Shown here: one piece after another, positions 56,265 to 64,000 of the stretch
Layout: every line of letters starts with the position of its first letter
How positions within the stretch are numbered: the first letter of the stretch is position 1
NCBI RefSeq assembly: GCF_000005505.3
Contig: NC_016132.3
Coordinates: forward strand, 2,852,001-2,916,000
DNA: 64,000 bases
DNA from: Brachypodium distachyon
Lineage: Eukaryota > Streptophyta > Magnoliopsida > Poales > Poaceae
Direction of reading: 5' to 3'
Program-made: the position numbers and the translations under genes
The notes under the pieces: generated by a model
Told to the model about the DNA's origin: nothing
Seen by the model: only the letters and a program-made list of their open reading frames with translations
Database searches by the model: none

Positions 56265-57269
56265 AACTAGCATTTGACCGAAGCTCGGCGCGCTATTAAA
56301 TTAATCAATCAATAAATCTGCGAAGATTGGGATGTTCAAAATCATTTTGATTTGCCTATTAGAAGCCACAATAAATGATGAATGTCAGAAGTTAATCAAG
56401 ACTAGGCTCGTGATAGAAGGAAAGCACAACAATGAGTAAATATCAGGCTAATCCGATCGAGAAGCGAGCTTACTTTTTTTTTGGTTTTTAAGATAAAAGG
56501 GTGAATGCATAGTCTTAAGGGCTCTTTTGTTCAAGTGAGTCACTTCTTGCAAAAAAAAAGCGAGTCATACCCACATTCGAATCCTATGAGATTTAATTTG
56601 TACCAAAGTTTTTATTAATTAAACCGTAGATTTGTTCCAGGAGGTTTGAGTATGAATTAAAATGTTCATTTGAAATGTAGAGTGAAGGAATTATTAAGAA
56701 AAATCCTTCAGGACTCTGATTTTAAAAATGCAACAACTCACACTAGGAATTTTCATAAAAAAAAATCAATGCTACACTATTCCCGTGAAAATCACAGTGG
56801 GTCAAAGCTCATACTACTAAAAAGTTCTCTCTCCATAACAGAAAAAAAACACAAGGTGCACACTTTTCTTAAGACATTTCTACTCAAGATTGTTTATTAG
56901 CAACCTTGTAGAAGAAGATACTCCCAAATTTAGCAATATGTGAATTACATATCCAGAATTCCCCTTGTCATATTCGTATAAAAGATCACGTACTTTTCAT
57001 TGCTATATATCTTCTACCATTAGAAGCCCATTATAAAATGTACAAATAATTATTCGCCGGCCAAAATTAACTCCATAAACCGCGTGCGCCTCCTATAATT
57101 AGACTGTGGTGACTTCTCCTATAATCTGAAAAAAAAAAATCCTTTTCAAAACTTCATTCATGCAGTTTCGGGTTTATTTACCGGAAGAGAACAAAAATAC
57201 TACAGAAGTGAAAAAGGCAAGAGGGCCACACGGGGGGAAGGGGAGCGCTCGAACCACCCACTCCCACGA

Positions 57270-58206
57270 ATGGCGTCGCCGCGGCCGGCGACGTGGTCGG
57301 TGAGCGCGTGCCTGAGATACCGCGGCGGGCTGGAGATACGCGCCGCCGCGGAGAACGTCGTCCTCCCCTGGTGGGGCCACGGCGGCGAGCGCCTCTCCTT
57401 CCTCCTCCGCCTCCGCCGCCGCCTCCGCCTCGCCGTCACCTCCCAATGCGCCCGCGCTCCCGCTCCCGCCTCCGCCGATCCCGAAAGCAAGGAGAAGAAG
57501 AAGAAGCCGCGCGCCCTCAAGCTGCTCCGCTTCCTGCGGAGCCGGCTGGCGCGGGCCCCCTCCGCTCTCCGCCGCAAGAAACCGCCGCCGCCGCGCGCCG
57601 AAGACGAAGATGACCGGGGTGATCCTCGTGCTCAGCCGGTCCCCTGCTTCCTGGTTCGTCGAATCTATATCCAATGCCTCCAATTACTTGCCCATTTACT
57701 GTATCCAGTTGAGTTTCTCGGTGTTCTGACCGTGAGATTCTTGTTCTTGCTTGCCTTGCCTGTTCATGCTTTGGCCGCAGACTCGAGCCCTGATGCGGCC
57801 GGCGAAGACGAAGACGACGGCGACGGTGCTGTGCTTCGTCGCCGCGCTCGCCGTAGCCGTCGTGGCGCTCCGCCTCGTGGTAGTACATTGCTCTGCTCCT
57901 CCACCGAACAAGAATTTTAACATCATTTCTGGATTTGGTTCCGAGTTCTGACTGAATCGCGTGGTGCGCGCTTGCATTTTTTTGTTGTTGCAGGCCGGGT
58001 TCGTGATACCACCGCCGACGGTGAGCTGCACGTCGTGGAGATGCTTCTTGGCGAAGAAACTGGCCAAGAAATTATTGGGGCCTCCTCTCCAGGAGTGGTT
58101 CTCCAGGATCGGCTTGAGAATCCTCGAGTTCTTGGATCCTCCTGCTGCTCTCCGCGACTGGCCCGGGCTCCCAAAGCTTGGCCTGAAGTGGCTCTTCAAC
58201 ATGTAG
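57270..58206 (+). CDS. Small single-pass membrane protein, unrecognised
   Basis: Three exons fit splice signals and phase: 57270-57653, 57781-57879, 57994-58206; 231 residues. I do not recognise a family. The N-terminal part is basic and Pro-rich, with RYRGGLEIRAAAENVVLPWW near residue 16 and K/R clusters. Exon 2 encodes a hydrophobic helix, TVLCFVAALAVAVVALRLV, that continues into exon 3 (AGFVIPPP). The C-terminus is ordered-looking (LGPPLQEWFSRIGLRILEFL ... LPKLGLKWLFN). The agreement of phases over three exons and the strong codon bias in exon 1 support a real gene. Membrane location is inferred from the helix. Confidence 0.6.
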
Positions 58207-58863
58207 TAGAAATTTGTTTATCTAGAGAGGTCGATTAACCCAGACCAAATGGTACTAGCAATGAGTTAGATCTAGTTTAATTTATGCTTATGTTATAAAA
58301 TGATTGAAGATTTAGTGTTGTTAACACATACTTGACTCTTTTCGGTGTCTTGCACAATGGAGATCATTTTGAATGTTAAGTTCAGACATAACTAGAAACA
58401 GATCACCATGCCCCACGCCGTAAAAATAGAGCAAGTACATTACAACCAAATATCTGCGAGTAACATAGTGCGTCGGATTCAAGACAAAATCCACAGGCAA
58501 ACCAACACAGTAGAAGGATCATGTTATCTTATGGGACAGAGACATTATCAATTATCAAGAGTCAGGTATTTGCAGAGAAGCATATAAACATGTGCGAAAC
58601 TAATTAGACATGGACATGTCTCTTCTCCTTCAGTTTTAAGGAGTGTAAAATGATTACAGGTTCTCTTCAGAAAAAAAAAGAAGGTTACAGGTAAACCCCC
58701 CTGACTTGTCATCTCCAAATAATCACACATGTCGAAGCAGGTAACATGGATGGATGCTGAGCACAGTTCAGCGCGTTGCAATTCTGATTTCACGTATCAT
58801 ACAGATGCCACTTGAACACAGTATCTTACAACAACAATTCTGATTTCATTCCTTCTTAACCGT
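58207..58863. other. Spacer between convergent genes
   Basis: 3' UTRs of both neighbours. A possible small insertion lies at about 58646-58692 (TTACAGGT repeated around an A-run). No gene. Confidence 0.4.
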
Positions 58864-61800
58864 TTAGACACTCCTTGCAAGGACATGAGATCCATCCTCC
58901 ATCCTCCTGAAGTGTGTAACCTGAATCAAAAGCGTACCAGAATTCAGAAGCTAATGGCAGTGCTTGGTATCCATTTAACACTATACCTGATAAAGACATG
59001 TGCAAGCATTATCACAGGGATTATGCATAAATGATTTTGCACACCAATGCAATAGCTCTGGGGACACTTACTCCCGGAGCAAAACAAATAGACCATCCTC
59101 AGGACAGGTATGCAATTCAGACTCAGTAATAGACAGAAACGGCATCATTCACTAGACCTAGCTATTTTGCTTTACCTTATCGAGCTTGTCCTTTATTGGT
59201 GTATCTACCAGTATCTTCTGAACAGAAAGCCGCTGGAGAACACGACGTTCAAGCATAACCTCATACTGAACATCACTGTTGTTCGGTGACACACCTGTTA
59301 TCACCTTCTTCTCAATTCCCACCTTCTCTAGAGATCAGCATATAATAATGACACAGAGGAAGATACAGTTTTTGTTAACAAAATGTATAACAGAGTTAAA
59401 GCAAGAGCTATGGTAGAATGAGCAACAAACCTGCAGCAAAAGGAGACTGAAACATATAATTTCTTTTAGTATGATCCCCAACATCATGAATCTTGTTTCT
59501 CACATGCAATGGAGCTTCAAAGTCAATGACAGGACTTTCTCTGTTAATGGGGAATGAAATGAGCATCTATGTAAATCTACGGAATGACAGAGACTCAGGG
59601 ATGAACATATTTGAAGGGCACACTACTTACATCATTTCCTTTCTTATGCAATCAACACGAGCATGAATTTCGAACATTCCTCTTGAGGTATCCTGAAGAC
59701 AACTCAAGTTTGCAGGAGGTTGTGTTGCTGCTGTTGACGTTTCCTTCTGCACTCCAGGACAATTGGTCACTTCTGAGCCATCAGAACATGTTTCAGCTTC
59801 ACTCATCTTGATTCTGAAATCTGCGGAGGGTTGAGCTGTTTCTGGTTTCTCGGACCTCTCAATCTTGTCTTTGTTCTTCTCCCCATTTTCCCTTGCCAGG
59901 AGGTCACTCAGCTCAATATCTCCCCGAAAAGTGCCATTACTAACATGGCCATCCTCCCAGAATGAATTTAGTCTGGTCTCCTGAAAATCAATACCAGGAT
60001 TGAACCCTTGCCTCAATTCATCCCTGGCAGACTGCTGAGAACATGTGGTATGTTGACCAACTACACTTTGGCCTACAGAACCTGCAGAATGAAATACGTC
60101 TGCATTTGGGTTCTTGAAAGGGTCAAAATTATCTTCTTTCTTCCTGTTTACACTTTGGCCTACAGAACCTGCAGAATGAAATATGTCTGCATTTGGGTTC
60201 TTGAAGGGGTCAAAATCATCTTCTTTCTTCCTGTCTACCTTCTGTCCCAAGAAAGTACACGCATCAATGTTGCTCTGAAGGTCCTTGCCACAGAATGGGT
60301 CTGAAAACTCAATATTATCACCAAATGTATCAGAAACGGGATTCTGCAGGCGAGTGTCATCATACAAATTGGCATTGTCAGGTCTGTGGGAAACAGGATG
60401 AACTCTTGGAGCAGGTCTCCTTTCTGTTGACCCAACCGTATGATACCCGCCCACATCTGGAATGGAATTGAAAGGTTTATCTTCATGCATTCCAGTGCAA
60501 TTCGATGGGTTGTGTAGTCCAGTGCTACCCTTCAGATGGGAGGTAGAAGAACCCCAATCAGCAAATTTTTCCTGAAGTGATAAACGGCAGTTTGGTTCTC
60601 TAGTTCTCTGTTGCTTAATTGCCTTGTCTGGACAATAACTCGCTTCAAGATTCCTAAGATCTGTTGTTCTTTTATGGTATTCTTGATCCCCGAATAGCGA
60701 AATCCCATCAAGATGTGCATCCATTTCTGGAATATCTAACTTATCCAACCTTGTATGGAAGTCATCCTTCTTGTTCATGTTATTCTCTTCGCATTTTACA
60801 GAGAGTAGTGGTTTCTTGTTCGTTCTGTCATTCATTGCTATGGCATCGACCACAAAGAAGAAGAAAACTCAGTAGACAGGTATATGCATGCCGTCCTAGT
60901 CTATCCAACACATCAATCATCGATGCAAGGAGCCTTTACTGGAGAAAATCACTGAACTATCATTTGCTGGAGACAAGAAAATAACAGAATGAAATAGCAA
61001 AAATCACTGACCTGCAGCAGACGAGCATGATTCTTCACTGCAGATAATAATATAGATGGATCAGCAAGATAATTCCTCGTAATCTTGAATGGCAATATGA
61101 TGCATACATTCATAAGAATTGAGCCCAATCAACAAGACAGCCAAAGTTAATTTGCTAATACCTCAATGGACTCCTCCTTTTATCTGAATCATCTACCATG
61201 TCAAAAGACCAAGCAGCAGGACCAAAAGTGCTGTTTGAGTTGGGTATTTTCTTAATTGGTGGGTGCCTGGCCAGAATGTGAACAAGATCAGATTGTTGTG
61301 TTAATATAATTTCCAGGAGGCTTTGTTGCGCTCACCTTTCCCAGTCAAAGTGTACCATATCGTTGTCATCATCCAATAGCAACTGATCAGAAAAGTGGTC
61401 ATGTCCTGATGGATTTGCTTAAAAAGAAAATTGGTATTAATTATTAAAAATGCTCAGGATAAAGAAAAGGTTGCACTAATTAGTCACAGCAGTGGGGGAA
61501 CTGTCTCCTGCTAGGCATACCCAGGGGCAAAACATAATACTCCCTCCGATCCATAATAAGTGTCGGAGATTTAGTAGGAAAACAAAGGGAATCATACACT
61601 CCAAGCATCAGATACCATAAAAAGGCAGAAAAATCAATGAATACATAACAGTATTTCTTGAGAGTAATTTATCCATCCTAGGTGTCTCATGAATTAATAC
61701 AAGGTAATTTATCTATCCTAGGTGACTCACCAAGTTGTAGAAGTAGCAGATCTAGACTACTGATGCTCTTTACTAGTAAAGTATGAAACCATGGTACTCC

Positions 61801-63479
61801 AATATCATAGTACACAACCAATTACACATTCACAGACCAGTAAGAAATCAATTTGGAAAGATCAGGGTGGTAATGTGGAATTCTAACTGGTGCATCGAAA
61901 TAAGAAAAAAAACATAAACAGATAATTCTAACCTGAAGTCTGAAACCTTGAGCTAGTTCCTATCAAAGTTCTGCAAGAATAAAATTGAATTATTAGTCCG
62001 AACTCAATGGTCATACCCAAATATATGTGGAGAAGCAACCTTTGTTCTGGAGAGTATCTTTCCTTAAAACCATAGTCGACTGGATCAAATTGTTCTGCTC
62101 TTGGAGTACCAAAATGATCATCTGAATTAAATGATTCCATCTTCCACAATCTCTCGGAATTTATAGCAGGCAGACTGTCGACTATTCTACCATGCTTTGC
62201 TGTCCGTAGTAGAAAAATAGAAATATGAACCATAGTAGGTGTAGCATTCTGTTAGGCCGCGATACTTGAATGTCAGACTCAGTAATAGGATGGCAAAGCA
62301 GAACTTACACTGCCAACCTTTTTGAGCTTGAGGTTCACAAAACATGTCTTCATCCTCAGGATAGAGGTTACCATTATAGTTCTCAAATGAATGTGATGAA
62401 TAACTGTTTTTTCTCCTTTCATAGTTTGACTCATCTACAAGACTACCCATTTTGTCTGAAGAAATTCGCTCTTTCATCATGCTGATACCTTTCAGTATAG
62501 AATCCTATTAAAATGATACAAAAAGAATTGCAAAATGCAATTATTAGCTATGAAAAAGAGAAAAGATCTAATGCTACTTTGTGAAGTCAACCAAAGAAAA
62601 AAATTAAGTGAAAAATACAAATCATATCAGGAATTGTTTCCACATGGAGTTCAACGCAGAAGTCTGAAGCAACAAAACTGTGAAAATTATACGTATATCC
62701 ATCAGCTCCCATTGCGAGTAGCCAATCTACATAATTCTCGACGTTATGTTTTCTACTTTTCTCCAGGATTTATATGGTTACACCTGCTATCATCTCCTTT
62801 TGTGCCTAGCATATATAACATGGACATGATCCCAAAGAAACGATGAGGCAGCAGAGATTCTCACCAATCCCTTTGTGGCATCAAAGGGGATAGACCGCCT
62901 TGTTTTATTTTGCGTGTAACGCATGGCCTTTGGAGGCAAAGGTAAAACCCTGTAAAAGCAAAGTAAATGCAAGATATTTAGAGGCCTGGCATTGAGCCGG
63001 TGAAAAGTCCAGACATGATTTTCTAGTTGGTCAAGGAGCTTTTTAGCCCTTTTGCTACCTGAGCTGTAGCAGCGAGGTGGGAAAACTAGACCATTTGGAC
63101 CAAAGTCTACTACTTGGACCAATAATATGTTACTCTAGGTCTCAAGGGCAAGTTTTATAACACTTCGATAAGCGTCAATGCAAATTAGCATCTGAAAAGT
63201 TTCTTTATTGCAAGAAATGGTTTTCCTTGAGGTAAAGAAATCCAAAACAGTTGTCTCAATTACCACATGTTCCCATGGATACTTCATTTTCGAGAAATGT
63301 CAACCTACTGTTTTCAAAGAAATATAAGTAAAACGAGAGAAATGTCATGCTACCATTTTCCATAAAATTGAACACTGCCTATTATTTAAACTTATTCAAA
63401 GAAAATTAACTTTATATTCAGACTAGAAGCAACCTTTTGGTGGATCTTGGTGACTGGGGAGGAGTTTCCATCTCGACAT
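58864..63479 (-). CDS. Multi-exon plant protein, unrecognised, largely disordered
   Basis: I do not recognise the family. Exons: 63479-63434 (ATG 63479, MSRWKLLPSHQDPPK), 63106 to about 63015, 62949 or 62927 to 62865, 62504-62309, 62198-62040, 61970-61933, 61417-61336, 61266-61162, 61037-61012, 60837-59631, 59540-59431, 59327-59176, 58920-58864. Phases agree except at the second intron. The N-terminus is basic (YSSGSKRAKKLLDQLE). The middle is acidic and Ser/Asn-rich with short motifs (DDDNDMVHFDWER, PAAWSFDMVDDSD). The large exon holds a tandem 29-residue repeat. The C-terminus has an ordered-looking block (VQYEVMLERRVLQRLSVQKI). No catalytic motif is visible. Such long disordered proteins are common among nuclear or meiotic factors, but that is only a guess. 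Confidence 0.65.
60064..60237. repeat. In-frame tandem repeat, 87-bp unit x2, inside the unrecognised gene
   Basis: 60064-60150 and 60151-60237 are nearly identical and encode a 29-residue unit (NRKKEDNFDPFKNPNAD then VFHSAGSVGQS). The length is a multiple of three, so the frame is kept. Confidence 0.9.
61539..61580. mobile_element. Single Stowaway-type end in an intron
   Basis: CTCCCTCCGATCCATAATAA followed by GTGTCGG is a left terminal sequence. I did not find the right end, so the element is truncated or diverged. Confidence 0.4.
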
Positions 63480-64000
63480 GGCCAAGGCCTGAAAGCAGAA
63501 GCACACAGTTATGTCTAGTGAACCATTTCTATATGCTGTTAAAAGAGGAAAAGGAAATGGACCAAGATTCATCAAGGACAGTAGTAAGGTAAAATCCACA
63601 TGTCCACCACAATGTTCATACAAATTTCACAATGAAATACATTAACGATCTCATAAGTTACAACAATTTACTTGTGACCATCAAACCTTATAAACAAAAC
63701 GAAACGCATGAATGTTATTTGGTACAAGTGCTCATGGAGAGCAGCAACCATGCAATACACACGAATCCAGGCTTTGTAGTGTAACTGTAAAGTGAACTCC
63801 ACGTGGGAACAGCATTTGTTCCAGTTATCACAGGCAACTTATGACAACTGTCCTTTCTGGGAACCACCCGTTGGACGGGTGGAGAGAGGGGTGGACTGGT
63901 GGAGTGCCCAAGCCATTGACCCGGGTTCAAATCCAGTGGTGGCATCCAGTTCCCCACTGTGATGCTGTTTCAAATAAACTGCTGATTCCTGCTTTTCCCA
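63480..64000. other. Upstream region of the unrecognised gene, with a possible tRNA-derived SINE
   Basis: On the plus strand GGTTCAAATCC (63924-63934) matches a Pol III B box. GTGGACTGGTGGAGTGCCCA upstream resembles a degenerate A box about 40 bp away. This suits a tRNA-derived SINE head at about 63870-63960, cut off by the window end. No tRNA cloverleaf can be folded. Confidence 0.3.

Larger units (their letters stand above)
52076..57269. other. Intergenic remainder around the MITEs and pseudogene island
   Basis: Outside the named elements this region is AT-rich and non-coding. 53300-53410 holds a possible weaker insertion flanked by GAGACCAGG. 56536-56570 holds another candidate flanked by GTGAGTCA / GCGAGTCA around TTGC and an A-run. 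No gene recognised. Confidence 0.4.

Noticed and set aside
63715..63957. 80-codon frame on the minus strand at the right edge
   Set aside because: It overlaps the SINE-like sequence and has no domain.

Overview
The window is nuclear DNA from a grass (Poaceae). Intron-rich genes with GC-rich first exons, a complete plant L1-type LINE, many Stowaway-like MITEs with CTCCCTCCG ends, and protein families typical of land plants all point that way. Gene spacing and MITE density would suit a compact Pooideae genome such as Brachypodium, but that species guess is inference. No CRISPR array, prokaryotic operon or organellar gene was seen.

Layout. 1-4.6 kb: a DCD/kelch-repeat gene on the minus strand, open at the left edge. 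4.6-12.9 kb: intergenic DNA with a MITE, a LINE scrap and a full-length but dead LINE bounded by a 16-bp target-site duplication. 13.5-15.9 kb: a small acylation-type DUF4228 gene and a convergent Rx-N-only gene. 18.9-26.2 kb: two staphylococcal-like nuclease (CAN) genes followed by the GPI-anchor gene PIG-H. 29.9-30.7 kb: a DUF688 gene. 32.4-36.1 kb: a damaged UBC25-type E2 gene. 36.1 kb: tRNA-Ser(UGA). 37.5-39.4 kb: a two-saposin-domain secreted protein. 40.2-44.8 kb: ETG1/MCMBP with two E2F-type sites just upstream. 46.0-48.5 kb: a UDP-xylose transporter. 48.5-57.2 kb: a gene-poor stretch with an LTR-like block, MITEs and a GC-rich pseudogene island. 57.3-58.2 kb: a small membrane-protein gene I do not recognise. 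58.9-63.5 kb: a multi-exon plant gene I do not recognise.

The observation most worth following is the second CAN nuclease (22.15-24.04 kb). It lacks the MGN acylation start of its neighbour. Its first exon and part of its second resemble exons 1-2 of PIG-H, the next gene downstream, and the similarity seems to run into intron 1. A simple model is duplication of a CAN-PIG-H block followed by a deletion that joined the PIG-H 5' end to a CAN 3' end, replacing a lipid anchor with a transmembrane anchor.

A second theme is a set of very small insertions (about 10-25 bp, often a short tail plus A or T run) bounded by perfect 9-17 bp direct repeats. Three share a GCGGG/GCGAG-type end. They look like extremely 5'-truncated retroposition events or filler from break repair. 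The genes are otherwise independent housekeeping or plant-specific loci, not a functional cluster. Exon positions were read by eye from splice signals and phase; 1-base errors are possible.
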